From Ophiobolus disseminans (taxonomy: Eukaryota > Ascomycota > Dothideomycetes > Pleosporales > Phaeosphaeriaceae), in contig MU006220.1 in NCBI GenBank assembly GCA_010093685.1, forward strand, positions 1,085,502 to 1,149,501: DNA of 64,000 bases, in the 5' to 3' direction. Positions within the stretch are counted from its first letter, which is position 1; every line of letters begins with the position of its first letter. The position numbers and the translations under genes were made by a program. This document shows, in pieces, positions 35,585 to 46,560 of the stretch. The notes beneath the pieces are model-generated. The model worked only from the letters and a program-made list of their open reading frames with translations, made no database searches and was not told the origin of the DNA.

Positions 35585-37138
35585 ATGGCGACTTCATCCC
35601 GGTACCCTTGCCTCAATTGGCGAGAGTCAACGATAGGATGCTGGCAGAGGGAAATCGATGAGACAGAGCGATTCTACACGTACCTCGCAAAGTCCTACGA
35701 GGGAACGGAACGTATGTTCTTCGCTATCACTGGTCTCGTATCACTTCATATCTCCTTATCAGAACAGTTGTCGTTGCCAGAGACCAGTCAGCTGGTGGAA
35801 AGAGCGCTTCGCGAAGCGTGGCTCAGGCTTCGTTACGACCACCCAACAATCGCATCTTACGTTGCGTATGATGTCTTCGAAGGAAGATGGATCAAGACAT
35901 ACAATGCCTTCACTCAAGGCTTTGTCAATGACCAGACAGAGGAATGGCTACAAGCAACCTTTGTCCCTATCACCTCAACACTATCAGGACAAGAATGGTG
36001 CAATTCTGACCCACTGGCGCCAAAATTCCCAACTCTGTTCATTATCACGTCCCCAGACCCCGTTGGAACTGGACGTACATTGCGCTATGACCTTGTGATT
36101 CGCTCCCCACACGACATCATGGATGGCATTGGTACGCTCCAGCTTCTCGATAACCTTCTTAGGCACGCTGCGCAAGCTTTCGAAATCCCAAATTCGTGGA
36201 GCCCGCCACCACCTGGCAGCGAGTGTCGGAATCTCAGTCCACCCCTTCGCATCGCCGCTGCGATCCCGCCTATACTTACCTTGGACCAGCAAGATTGCTT
36301 GCAGAGAATCATTGCCCGCAATGAGCCGCTTCGCCGAGATATCGAGGTTCTCACCATGCCATTCAAGCGAGGGAAAATGGTGCCTGGGAAGCATCAGCGC
36401 ATCGCACACGAGCTCTCCGTGTTTGATACCGCGCGAGTACTGGAAGAATGCAAGCGTCATGATGCAACTATAACGCACGTCTACCATGCAGCCGTCGCAA
36501 TTACTGTGCGAGACAAGCAGGTACGGGGACCAACAAGCAGACAAGCACGATACATCAATTACGCTCTCATCAATGAGCGCTCAAAATGTATTGAGGACTA
36601 TGGTTCAGCTAAACATGCTGCTGCTGTCTACCACTCTGTCTCCGGCGATGCCCTCGCTCTCGATGTCACTATACCTGCGGCCAAGCAAGATGAGAGAAAT
36701 CAAGAGCAGGATCGCGAAGAGTTTCGAACTTTAACGAAGCTAGTAAAGCAATTCTACCACGAGGTCCGAGACTCTCCTGATAATCTCGCCCTCGCACCGT
36801 CTTTCTGGTCAATGGCAACACCACATCTTACCAATCCTGCATCAGCACCACATGAGACTCCCATACCTTCGCCGAATGAAGCACCATCGGTATCAATTAG
36901 CAGCATGGGCGTTGTGGAGAAGATTGTCGCGCCCCAGCATGGCCCGTTCAAGATCGACGACGCGTGGGTCACTGGTGAAGAGCTTGGGACTGGGCTGGGT
37001 ATATTCTTGGGAACATGGGAGGGTATACTCAGGTTGAGCGCGGCATACAACGATGCGTGGCATGACAAGGAAGAAGTTGGTGCATTCTTGGATCGTCTTC
37101 AGGAGGTGGTATGGAACGGTTTGGGTCTTAATGACTAA
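35585..37138 (+). CDS. CoA-dependent acyltransferase-like protein (Tri3-related fold)
   Basis: One exon of 517 residues starting at ATG 35585. The protein has the two-lobed chloramphenicol-acetyltransferase/condensation fold as judged from its motifs: the active-site HxxxDG is present as HDIMDG at about residue 175, preceded by RYDLVIRSP, and the N-terminal stretch ERFYTYLAKSYEGTERMFFAIT is typical of the fungal 15-O-acetyltransferase (Tri3)-like family. The C-terminal half has the expected strand ARYINYALINER and the late VSISSMGVVE. Such enzymes acylate hydroxyl groups of secondary metabolites. No polyketide synthase, terpene cyclase or P450 lies nearby, so it looks like a stand-alone gene and its substrate is unknown. 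Confidence 0.8.
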   Translation: MATSSRYPCLNWRESTIGCWQREIDETERFYTYLAKSYEGTERMFFAITGLVSLHISLSEQLSLPETSQLVERALREAWLRLRYDHPTIASYVAYDVFEGRWIKTYNAFTQGFVNDQTEEWLQATFVPITSTLSGQEWCNSDPLAPKFPTLFIITSPDPVGTGRTLRYDLVIRSPHDIMDGIGTLQLLDNLLRHAAQAFEIPNSWSPPPPGSECRNLSPPLRIAAAIPPILTLDQQDCLQRIIARNEPLRRDIEVLTMPFKRGKMVPGKHQRIAHELSVFDTARVLEECKRHDATITHVYHAAVAITVRDKQVRGPTSRQARYINYALINERSKCIEDYGSAKHAAAVYHSVSGDALALDVTIPAAKQDERNQEQDREEFRTLTKLVKQFYHEVRDSPDNLALAPSFWSMATPHLTNPASAPHETPIPSPNEAPSVSISSMGVVEKIVAPQHGPFKIDDAWVTGEELGTGLGIFLGTWEGILRLSAAYNDAWHDKEEVGAFLDRLQEVVWNGLGLND

Positions 37139-38427
37139 CAAGCTTTATTACTTGTCCTGTATGCCTAGGTAATCCCGACTGCACGCATCTCTGCTAAATG
37201 AACGCAACCTTCTCCTACCCTCGCTCGTGCTTAGTCATATCACTCTCCTCCCAACCCACCTTTCATCTTCATCCTCACCACCTGATCACTAGAGCGCCCG
37301 TGCAACACACCAACAACACACCCTGCTACCCTCTGCCTCGGGATTCCCAAGCCCGAACCTCACCACCGGTACAAGCCCTCGTCCCACGCCTACTCAATCC
37401 TAGAACCCTACCCCCAAAACCGCCGACCAGGCACCCCTCCCCGCCCAGCCGCCCAGTACAACACACCACCCACCCCCTCGGTGCCTTGCACCAGAACACC
37501 TAACCACAAGTACGAGACACCAATCGGAACGCGCGGTTCGCATGTGATGCAAGCCCGTCCGCCTTGGTATCACCTCGCAAACCGGTGGCACGCATATAAG
37601 TCACAGGCGTTGCACAATCGTTTGTGCAGCCAGGCCTTGGGATCGTTGGGTCAGGCGTTGGACGGAGGGGCTGGCGCCGGCGAAAGCGGTGGAACATGCT
37701 TAGGTGTGGACTTGGGATGTAGTGCGATATTTCATGGAGGGGGGTTGTACGAGATCGGCTCCGCTGCCGAAGAGGTGTGGTGGGAAAATGCGAGATTGGT
37801 GTGGATCAGGGGGTTGTCAGTTTACGAGGAGTGATTGTCTTGGGCTACGTTGAGTATGTTGTTCGTTTTGTAGATTTATCGGTTCTTGTGGCACCTTTGA
37901 TGAGCCGATGCCACCTAGGTAGTTCCAGGCACGGAGTGACATTCCCGACAGGATGTGATCTGCACGGATGTGCTCGAAGCCCGAATAGAGCTCCATGTCG
38001 CCTTTGGTGTTCATGTTGAAAGTGGTGTTTTCCTGTTTAGATTTACGAAAGTGAAGCGCGACCTATGTTGCACATACAAGTATCTGCGCGGTGCTGCCAG
38101 ATAGCGTGACGCGACTCCTCGCAATATGTAACACGTTTCGATTATTAGTCCCTCTAACGACTTTGGATCTGTGAGAGTTCGAGTCTCGCGGAGACTTTGC
38201 GCTGCTGGATCGGAGACATTTGAATGTCGCCGGTGGACTTACTAGCCCAGATGATTTCCGTAAAATGGCTGGCCTTGCAGATCTCGTTGTGACGATCATC
38301 CGAGATGACGATATATATTAGAGGTCAATACATGTTGTGAGGGTTCCACATACAACAATACACTTGCTTCTAGCACCAGCTTTACCCCGCTTCATATACT
38401 TCACCAACCTCACTTCCAATCTTCAAC
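37139..38427. other. about 1.3 kb intergenic with a tRNA-like relic
   Basis: The stretch from 37198 to about 37500 is C- and A-rich with Pro/Thr-rich accidental frames. Around 38147-38190 there is a tRNA-like segment: TTAG...CTAA, then CTTTGGA as an anticodon loop, then GAGAGTTCGAGTCTCGC resembling a T-arm. The D-loop is too short, and the acceptor and anticodon stems do not pair well, so it is at best a remnant. No protein gene is seen. Confidence 0.4.
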
Positions 38428-38926
38428 ATGACTGACTCCGAGCGAACGAAGCCTTCCCTTCCGAAATTCGATCCAAACAACTGTCAAACGTATACAGCTA
38501 GCTGTCACTGCAGCACAGTTATGTACGATGTGGTCCTCTCGCCACCCTTGCCTCAGTGGAAGGTTGTGTCATGCAATTGCAGCATCTGCAGTCGAAACGG
38601 GTATCTGCTCGTGTATCCAGAGAGGTCGCGGCTACACATGAAAAGTGGTGAAGGTGCGTTGAAGACCTATACGTTTGGTGTCAAACGCAATTTACACAAG
38701 TTCTGCGGGAGGTGCGGGAGTAGTGTGTTCTTCGATCCGAGAATGGAAGATTTTGGAGAGGCGCCACCGGATTTACTGGGTGTCAATGTAAGTTTTGCTG
38801 ACTCCCAATGGCCTCATGAAGTCATCGTGCTGATTGAGGCTCGCGATGCAGGTCCGTATGTTCAAAGATGTGAAGATCGCGGAGTTGGATGTTGTGCAGG
38901 TGGAAGATCCGCATCCAGAACGATGA
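38428..38926 (+). CDS. GFA-domain (CENP-V/formaldehyde-activating-like) zinc protein
   Basis: Exons 38428-38787 and 38852-38926 with a 64-nt GTAAGT...GCAG intron give 144 residues. Zinc-binding cysteines are in the order typical of the GFA fold: ASCHCSTVMYDV, then SCNCSICSRNGY, then KFCGRCGSSVFF. The second exon adds a short end VRMFKDVKIAELDVVQVED, the usual final strand of the fold (LGVNVRMF). Members are small cytosolic zinc proteins with mostly unknown substrates; some act as glutathione-adduct carriers or dehalogenases. The length is normal. The start MTDSERTKPSLP is the first ATG and directly follows a CA-rich leader. Confidence 0.9.
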
Positions 38927-39147
38927 ATGGTACTTTAAGGCACTATAGCCTGCATTTCGAAGTAGTTTTACTACGTTGTCACCTTGTACTGTAGCAGTAT
39001 GGAAAAGCAGCAAGGCCAGGGTGTTCGTCAATGCCAAGGCGCTAATATTGGGCCTCGGCTCCGAGCTGTGAGCTCCCCCAAATCATCACGATAAACGCGT
39101 CTTCGTCATCGTCTCACAGAAGATGCGCGCGGCATAAATGGTGAATC

Positions 39148-40138
39148 ATGTCGCGCATCCGCCCTCTATTCCGTGCTCCGCCATTTAGATCTTCACACCA
39201 AAGTCGGACTGCTCGAACTGAAGCATCACGCTCCATCCACGATCTCGACCTACCCCTCCAATCCCGCATACGCTGGTCATACATCTGGTATGCCAGTATT
39301 CTCGGCCTCGGAGTGACAACTGGCTTGGGTGCGCGACAGTTTGCTGCTCCTCTTGGTCTACCAACTCCCGGTTCACCAGAAGACAAACTCATTCTGCAAT
39401 CACTCAGTAAAGACGTCGACAGATTGGACATCGTGCAATCGCTGCGCAAGCAGAGCTTCAATCTACATGATGATACTCCCCTAACAGGAAGTGGAGATAG
39501 CGACACGGCCAAGGTAAAAGGTTGGGTGGAGGTAGACGTCGACTTTGCAAAAGGTGAGGAGGCAGAGGGCAAGAAGGGCATTCTGGATGTATTGAGTGGC
39601 ACTCGGGGCTTTGGTGTGCAAAGAGCGTTCTGGAATGCAGAGACAAGAGAAATGGTAGCTGTAGTTTGGATTGGGGGAGGGCTGGCTGGCTGGCCAGGTG
39701 TTGGCCACGGAGGGGCCATTGCGACCATCTTTGAAGAGGCGATGGCGCGGATGGTGAGAGGGCCCGTGGGCGCCATAGGTACGCGCAGTACGAAGCGATG
39801 AAGACAACGCAACGGCTTCTGACAGATTTGAATGTTTAGAACCGATCCACCGACCAACTTCGACAACCATAACATATGCGAAACCCACCTACGCCCTCGA
39901 CTTCTACATCCTTCGCGCCTCCTTCTCGCAGCCCCACCTGCCACAGACCGAACCACCCCCAGAATCAGAAGCAGAGCCCACAAAGAGCTGGCTAGGCAGA
40001 TTATCACCACAGAAAGACCTGACCAAGCAAGTGGAATCGACACAATCAGCCGAGATCACGGGAACATTAGAGAGTATTAAGGGAGACTTGTGTGTAAGAG
40101 CAAAGGGAACTTTCGACGTTCATGCACTGAGTACATGA
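39148..40138 (+). CDS. hotdog-fold thioesterase (PaaI/THEM4-like), membrane-anchored
   Basis: Exons 39148-39778 and 39840-40138 give 309 residues. Two acceptors are possible; TTTAG at 39839 keeps the frame open for the whole fold, while the earlier ACAG at 39825 leads to a stop after five codons. A basic N-terminus (MSRIRPLFRAPPFRSSHQ) followed by one membrane segment (YIWYASILGLGVTTGLGA) suggests a mitochondrial or membrane anchor. The hotdog core follows: WPGVGHGGAIATIFEEAMAR is the central helix with its HGG motif, and TYALDFYILR and DLCVRAKGTF are later strands. The family hydrolyses acyl-CoA thioesters; the natural substrate is not known. A proline/glutamate-rich insert (PPPESEAEP) lies between the strands. 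Confidence 0.82.
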
Positions 40139-41460
40139 GGAGAGATGCTGCATGCGGGAATAAAAGCAGGGAAGTTAACAACACCCGTGCACAAACATAC
40201 GAGATCCCCAGTCGCTAAGTTGAAAAACCTGGGGAAAAGGCATGTGAGTGGCCTAATATTTTGGCTTTCTCGATGCACTAAGAGCCAGTAGACTAAGACT
40301 GTATAATATCATAGCCTACCGGCCGTACCTCCCCGTGCTGGACCTTCGAGGAAGTCAGGGTCTAACCATAATTGGGTTAGAGATCCAAGTGACATATGCG
40401 AGGGACGCCACCTGTGGTACCCCTTAACATTAGACCAATTTTACGCGAACCGAGTCCACAGAAAGCGAGAACGTTCCAACCAGCTGCTTAGCTCGTGCCA
40501 AAAGCTCAACGCAATGGATCAGCTCCCCTTCCCCAAAGACCTTTGGTCCGTGTGCAATCGGTCTATTCACGCAACTCTGCAGACAAACCTCAGGCGTTCC
40601 ACGTGTAGGATTCGCTAGCGAAATCTTGTTATGCCTCAGGGCGGGGTACCGGTATGTGGAGGAGACCAACAGCTGCAGCTAAGATTTCAACGGGATCTCG
40701 TCATTCCTGAAGTCTCCCTCCGCTCATAATCCATGACGAAACAGCCATCATCAAAGCAACGAAAATCCACAGTATCTAGCACATTCCAGGTATCATTGTC
40801 CTCCTTTCTCTATAGCCCCTGGTACCTTGGCTGGTCGACCGGTAGAAGTACTGATGGGTTGTGGAAGCATTTTAGCCTAAGGGCTCAGCCATGCTATTAG
40901 GGCGGAAACTTAGAGCGAGTCTAGTGTCGATTGCTGGAACCAAATGCGGGGGTGAGAACGCGAGAACCCTGCATATCAACACGAGGCACCCCTCTCCGGT
41001 GTTGTCTAACTGGCTGCATCGCGCATTGTCGATCGCGTTTCATCAGCCTCAAGGCGTTGTTCATCCCTTCGAGTCATGGGCTTTCTCTTACGACATTACA
41101 GACGCAAGCTATCTACCCATTGAGAACCCGCACCTATGTGTATTGGACGTGGCTCAGATTCCGCGAGCGTGTGGAGCCGTGCTGTGGCTTCGAGAAGCTA
41201 TCAAAGTTTGGCGCTACTGCAGCCATCATGGCGAACTTGCGAACATGTGAGACGCGTTCCCCAAAGTCGTTGGAGCCGGCTTGTTGGGTCTGTGTTGAGT
41301 TTGAAAGGAGCTGGGAGGCGTTGAGAGGCGAAAGAAGGTACCCTTGCCTATATCTGCTCATGTTGCACAGCGACCCACTTTGCCCTATATTATCACTCCA
41401 GATTCATATCGATAATTCATAGTATACTTATCAATCGATTTTGGCCTCCGAACTCCTAAC
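40139..41460. other. about 1.3 kb intergenic, no gene seen
   Basis: Frames up to 163 codons (40931-41422 plus) overlap others and lack ATG starts or domains. A small hairpin, TCTAACC-ATAATTG-GGTTAGA, lies near 40361. No RNA gene or transposon end recognised. Confidence 0.45.
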
Positions 41461-42781
41461 ATGGCTGAGATCGGTTCTCCAGCACGCGCGGCAGAGTCGC
41501 GGGCTCCGATCATCTATGGCATTTCTATTTCTTTTGTCATTCTGTCTTGTGCCAGCGTTGTTTTACGACTCTACACAAGGTGCGCATTTTCGGTGTCTTC
41601 ATACTCTAGATTTTATTAATCGTTGCTAGGCTTGCTATTTTACGCACATTCGGACTGGAAGACGTCGCTATCGCCGTTGCTCAGGTTTTGAGCTTCGGAG
41701 TGAGTGTCACAACACTACTCCAAGTTGGACTCGGAGGTCTTGGACGTCATACTGAGTTTGCAACACAAGACCAGTTCCTCATGGGAGTAAAGGTACGATA
41801 GCGTATAGAGACTACCTAATAGTTTGTTGATGTGATTTAGGCTCTGTACTCGAACACATTGGTATATAATGCCGCTCAAATCGTTACCAAACTGTCATTC
41901 CTCATCCAATACCGACGTCTGTTCCCAGGCGCTACTATTCAGAAGGTGTGCATAATCGGCATGGTATTTCTGGCTATTTGGGGTGTGACACAACAGTACG
42001 GTCTTTATGTTGAGGTACTGGAGACATAGTTGACATGATACTCATAGGTTTCTTACGGCTTTCTCATGCTTCCACCTTCACATAGTCTCGCCTCAATTGT
42101 CTGGTAAATGCGTGCCGACCTTCATGTAAGTCGCTTCTTGCTTCAAGTTAAGCTATCTTTACTAACCTATTCTTCGTAGCGTTTTCAATTTGAATTCGAT
42201 CATCAACATCATCACTGATTTCGCCATCTTTGCAATTCCAATTTGGCCAGTCATGAATCTCCAGATGCCCAGGAGGCGGAAGATGAACCTTGTTGCTGTG
42301 TTTGGTCTAGGTTTCTTGTGCGCATTCATGAAAACTAGCAATAAGCTTATGGCTAATGTGTACCAGCGCCTGTGCGATATCCATCATCCGGCTTACTGAC
42401 CTCTACAAATACAATGGCACACTAGATCCTTTGTGGGACAGTTCCGCGGTCGCCTACTGGTCTGTAATGGAACTCAATGTCGGTATCCTCTGTGCCTGTC
42501 TTCCAACACTTCGACCTCTCATCAAGCAGTTTGCACCGCGACTCCTGGGATCCACGGCAGATCACACCACTAGATACAACTCCAACCGCGGCGACACTTT
42601 ACAGACAAGGCGCCCAAAGCCCGAATACGAAGACGGCATATATATTCAAAAAGAGGTGGAGTTTGAGAGCACGACTGAGCTGCGCTCGAAAGAACCAGCT
42701 AAGAACTCTCCTGTTCACCAAGAGACTTGGTTGGAAAGCGGTAGCATTGAGCTCGATGAGAGTCCCAATCGAAAGACCTGA
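41461..42781 (+). CDS. rhodopsin-fold (SAT4-type) fungal integral membrane protein
   Basis: Six exons, 41461-41579, 41630-41792, 41841-41995, 42048-42125, 42180-42317 and 42367-42781, give 355 residues; every phase closes exactly. The layout is that of the fungal 'rhodopsin domain-containing' family: about seven helices, LRLYTR after the first helix, FGLEDVAIAVAQVLSFGV, VTKLSFLIQYRRLFP, then the diagnostic NIITDFAIFAIPIWPVMNLQ and GLGFFACAISIIRLTDLY, and a polar cytosolic tail of about 90 residues. These proteins resemble PTH11-type receptors but lack the CFEM domain here. Ligand and function are unknown. Five introns in a 1.3 kb gene is high for this window. The short exon 4 (78 nt) has slightly unusual sequence in the loop ahead of NIITDF. 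Confidence 0.88.
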
Positions 42782-43519
42782 TAGTGTAGCCATTGTGGCA
42801 GGTATTCTCGATGCTCGCGGTTCGTTGCACGCTCAGGTCTCATAAAAGCACCACACACTTTTGTCGTCGTGGATTTACTCAAGCACTAATACATTGTTCA
42901 AGTTCGAAACGCATCAAATATGACAGGTGCTCATGTTCTGTGGTACCTCACAGAAACTTTGCTGGTGGCAAGGTTGTTACCTCAGATGTGTGAGATCCAG
43001 TATGCAACAGCGCATCAGAGACTCTGCTAAGCACGAGCCTCGCGATTGCCACCTACAAGGTCTCCGCGGGGACCACACTACAATGAAGCCAAATCTGGTA
43101 AACGTACGCGACTCAGCCTTCCTCACGTTGCCGATGCCGTGTCACGAGATATCCCCTGAGTCGCGTCCACATACGACCTTGGAAGCATGCGCAGACAACT
43201 CTACGACCCTTGCACGTTCGAAAGGAGCTCGACAAATTGCAGGTGTAATGAATCTTACATCTCACTTTTACGATCTGCCAACAACATACCCAGGCACGTT
43301 TGCGCAATCGAGCTGAACCTGCCGTGGCGTGCGCCTCTGCTTCAGCCTTGTGGACATTTCTTCACGTGGCGCCCTGATTCGACACACTCCACCCCTACCA
43401 ATATTATCTGCATGTTTGTTATCTTGTTCCGAACTTGTGCTTGAAAACTATGTACCCCGTACTTGGAAGCACCTGATGGCTCTCCTCTTCACGATTCACG
43501 GCTTCCGACAGTTGCCATT
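42782..43519. other. about 0.7 kb intergenic, no gene seen
   Basis: Between the rhodopsin-fold gene and the Kre9-like gene. Only short, overlapping frames are present. It must hold the promoter of the Kre9-like gene. Confidence 0.5.
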
Positions 43520-44428
43520 ATGCGGAGTTTTCTACTCATCGTTGCCCTCATAGTCAATCTTGTGCGCTCGGATGGACGAAATCCTATATCCGCACCGCGA
43601 GCCGGTGCAACTGTCCCTGCCGAAACGTCATATACGATTAGATGGTCGCCTGGTACTCCAGGGCCCGTGAAGATTGAGCTTCACTATGCTGATACTGCGT
43701 ACATCAACATCACTGGTAAATACTTCCGAGCATCTTACAAGGGGATATGGCAGCTGTACTAACTGTCTAGATAGAATCGACTGAGAACGACGGGAATTTC
43801 GATTGGATGCCGTCCGCTGTCTTTGATGGAAAAGACAACTTCTACCTCGCGATATGCGACTTGCTTGTCGCGCGGGAATGCACATATACCTTCAATGGTC
43901 GTTTCGCGATTGCGTCTGGTAGTCTTACTTCGACGCTTAGTTCCACCAGGTCTGCCTCAACTACCGTCACCAGGCCAAGGTATATATTCCAGTCCAAAGC
44001 ATAGCATATCATTTCTCACATCGTACCTCAGCTCCTCTTCCACGACCTTTCAGTCAACGTCCATCATATCAGCCTTGTCGTTTACACCGTCAGCATCGTC
44101 CACCACCACAACCGTTGCGTCGTCGATGCCTTCCTCGAGCCCAGGCAACGGCGGCGGTCTCTCCTCTAGTGCGACAATCGCGATAGCGGTCGTATTTGCT
44201 GTCATAGGAACCGCTCTTGTGGGCCTCGGATTGCTTTTCTGGCATCGGAAATGGCAACAGCGAAATCGAGGAAGGGGTCAAACCCATGAGGGATCGGAAG
44301 TGGTATACAAGCAGGAGGGAATGCGCGAAGACGCAACAGCTGAACTAGAGGGTATAGGTCATTCAGAACTGGCAGTGCAGGACATGCCAGAGTATGTTAT
44401 TCATGAGTTGCCCGAACGTGCGAGGTAG
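43520..44428 (+). CDS. Kre9/Knh1-like N-terminal domain surface protein with one membrane helix
   Basis: Exons 43520-43715, 43775-43979 and 44032-44428 give 265 residues. The first intron ends in a tandem acceptor (CTAGATAG); only the second AG gives an open frame. Order of parts: signal peptide (MRSFLLIVALIVNLVRSDG), a Kre9/Knh1-like beta domain beginning NPISAPRAGATVPAETSYTI with W in TIRWSP, a Ser/Thr-rich stalk likely to be O-glycosylated (SSSSTTFQSTS onwards), a single membrane helix (ATIAIAVVFAVIGTALVGLG) and a basic, then acidic cytosolic tail. This is the build of a WSC/Mid2-like surface sensor or wall-anchored glycoprotein. The stalk-helix-tail layout is visible in the sequence; the sensing role is inferred. 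Confidence 0.8.
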
Positions 44429-44929
44429 TGGCCGGTCGTCGTAACGAGTCGCAACAGGGGTAGTATTTGTTGCATCGCATTGGTGTGCTGGGCGTCAAAG
44501 CGACAAAATACTCTGTATAGTAATCGTGACGATTCAAGCCTTCAATCTACTCAGCGGAGCATGTTACGTTATGGGCTAAGTTTCGCCCTCTCGGTGTATC
44601 ATGGAACCGGGTAGTAGCAACGTGTGAGTGCCCTATTCACTTTCCCGCTTTCTCGATGCACCGAGAGCCACCCTCCTTCTTTCTTGAAGGAGAAGGTATA
44701 TATAATGTCTGGAGGCTGGGTGCACGTGTTCGCAAGGCTTTCCGTAGCCAGGACGTCCACGCGTGAGGCGACCGGAAGTAAGTTGACATGGTTGTTGCCA
44801 GCAAGTGCGAAACGTGGGGTGAGAATGTCACCGCCGCTATGTGCGACGGGCGATGACATCATCGGACAGCGTCACGGAACGACCTTCATTGACACGCATC
44901 GTGCATCTTTCCGGAACACACCAAGCAAT
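44429..44929. other. about 0.5 kb intergenic, no gene seen
   Basis: Promoter region of the DUF3632 gene. A TATA-like TATATATAATG sits at about 44697-44707, some 225 bp before that ATG. Overlapping frames here are not convincing. Confidence 0.45.
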
Positions 44930-45877
44930 ATGTCACGAGCTCAAGTAAGTTACTCAAACATCGTTGAGCGTTTTTAATTGACACGCACCTAGGAGCAGAA
45001 CGGAAAGGTCCAATCCGTTGTGTCCAGCCACGAGGAGGATGCGGTTAAGATCGACCAAATCACAAAGATTCGTGGATGGTTCAGGCCAGAAGACGAGAGC
45101 CCATTCTATGCCACAATCCAGAAATACATGGCTCAAGAGATTACTCTTGAAGAAGCCTCCAACCAGGTCTTCACCCCGATCGACGGAAAGATCAACGCAG
45201 AAAAGCTAGACGACGTGAACTTCACGGATCTGTGGTACAGCGTGATCCATACAGCACGCAGGACCTATTATCGCGAAGATCACCAACACCAGACCATTGT
45301 CGACTTCGTCCAAGCTTTCAAAGCGCACTCAATATCTGACAATGAGAAGTACAACTACCTGTACAACTCTTTGATCGACTTCAACATGGCATGCCGCGAA
45401 GCGTACAACGACCAGCCGACACCAGGATCCTCTTTCGACATCGAAACTACCGCTTGGACGAACATGAACTTCTTCTTCGCGCTGATTACCGGCAAGGAGA
45501 TTTCCGACCTCTCGATGTTCGCGATCTGGGCATTGCGCCAGGGACTTGAATACGAGCACAGCGACGACGAGCAATCCACTGCTGTTCAAAAGTACAACAC
45601 CTACGTACCCGCTGCAGCAGTCTGGGTCTTTGGAGGATTCCGCGTGCTATTCGAGAAGGAAGAGGATCTCACGCCCAAGAATGATAACGAGGGGGATCCG
45701 GCACGAGGTGGTGACTTGTGGAAGGGCAAGTCCGAATTCAGCAAGGCGAGGTGGTATTTCTGGAGGGAGAGGTTTGCCCAGATTGGGGATATGGACGAGG
45801 CCAGTGCTGATACGTGGGATGTAGCGAGAGACGCGGTTAATGCGATGGAGCGTGCAGCAACATTCGAGAAGATCTAG
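44930..45877 (+). CDS. DUF3632-family protein
   Basis: A 15-nt first exon (44930-44944, MSRAQ), a 48-nt GTAAGT...CTAG intron and a second exon 44993-45877 give 299 residues. The protein is largely alpha-helical and acidic. Features seen in this fungal family are the W in NFTDLWYSVIHTAR, the repeated aromatic-rich helices (YNYLYNSLIDFNMACREAY, AWTNMNFFFALIT) and FAIWALRQGLE. No catalytic motif is evident. The family is widespread in Dothideomycetes and its role is unknown. The tiny first exon is supported by good splice sites and by the lack of any ATG close to the start of exon 2. Confidence 0.78.
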
Positions 45878-46050
45878 GGTTCCTCTCATCACTGTTGATG
45901 TGGTGGACATGACAGATTAGATTGCACGGCGATAGAACTCAGATAGGATGTCGTGTCCAGTATTCATTAAGTCTATATTTTTTCCATCGCTCCAGCCCTC
46001 ATTGTAGACATGCAGTCACATCTATACAACAACGAATATAGCACGGGCTC

Positions 46051-46560
46051 TCATGACGGCGCAACATACGAAGCACCTAGTCCCAACACACCCGCCCTTG
46101 CAACCTGCACGTCCTGGTCCACTGATCCACCGCTGACGCCCACACCGCCAATCAACTGCCCACCCACAAAGATCGGGATGCCTCCGCCGAACACGACTAG
46201 TCCTCCGTTTGACTGCTCAAGCCCATAGAGCGGAGCGCCCGGCTGTACTTGACTGTACAGATCTGCAGAGCTGAAAAGTCCACTGAACAACACGGCTGAT
46301 CTCGCTTTCTTTTGTGACAGGTCGATGGAGCCGACGAACGCGTTGTCCATACGTAGGAACGCGACGAGAATTCCGGAGGGGTCCACGATGGCAATGTTTT
46401 GAGGGACCTTGCTAGCAGTTGCGTTTGCCGTTGCAGAGGCGAGAATGGTTTGGGCCTGTGCGGCTGAGATGTATGATCGCTGGAGAGACGGCCCAGCTGT
46501 GCTGTTTGTTTGCGCAAAGGCGAGGGGGATGAGTGCGAGGAGAGCTGTGGTGAAGCGCAT
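46051..46560 (-). CDS. secreted HbpS/GlcG-like (DUF336) protein
   Basis: Single exon, 169 residues, start at the ATG complementary to 46558-46560. A signal peptide (MRFTTALLALIPLAFA) is followed by the complete HbpS/GlcG domain: NIAIVDPSGILVAFLRMDNA, then SIDLSQKKARSAVLFSG, and the glycine-rich end GGLVVFGGGIPIF and GGQLIGGVGVSGG with DQDVQVARAG. In bacteria such domains bind heme or its degradation products or act as chaperones in glycolate and cobalamin gene clusters. Secreted fungal versions are common and uncharacterised. Length matches a single domain. It converges with the DUF3632 gene across 173 bp. Confidence 0.9.
   Translation of the reverse strand: MRFTTALLALIPLAFAQTNSTAGPSLQRSYISAAQAQTILASATANATASKVPQNIAIVDPSGILVAFLRMDNAFVGSIDLSQKKARSAVLFSGLFSSADLYSQVQPGAPLYGLEQSNGGLVVFGGGIPIFVGGQLIGGVGVSGGSVDQDVQVARAGVLGLGASYVAPS

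Noticed and set aside
37198..37834. Pro/Thr-rich plus-strand frames
   Set aside because: C- and A-rich low-complexity DNA; no ATG context, no domains, no continuation by splicing.
40355..40380. Hairpin with TTAG/CTAA arms resembling telomere-type repeats
   Set aside because: A single short hairpin, not an array; no other sign of a telomere or centromere.
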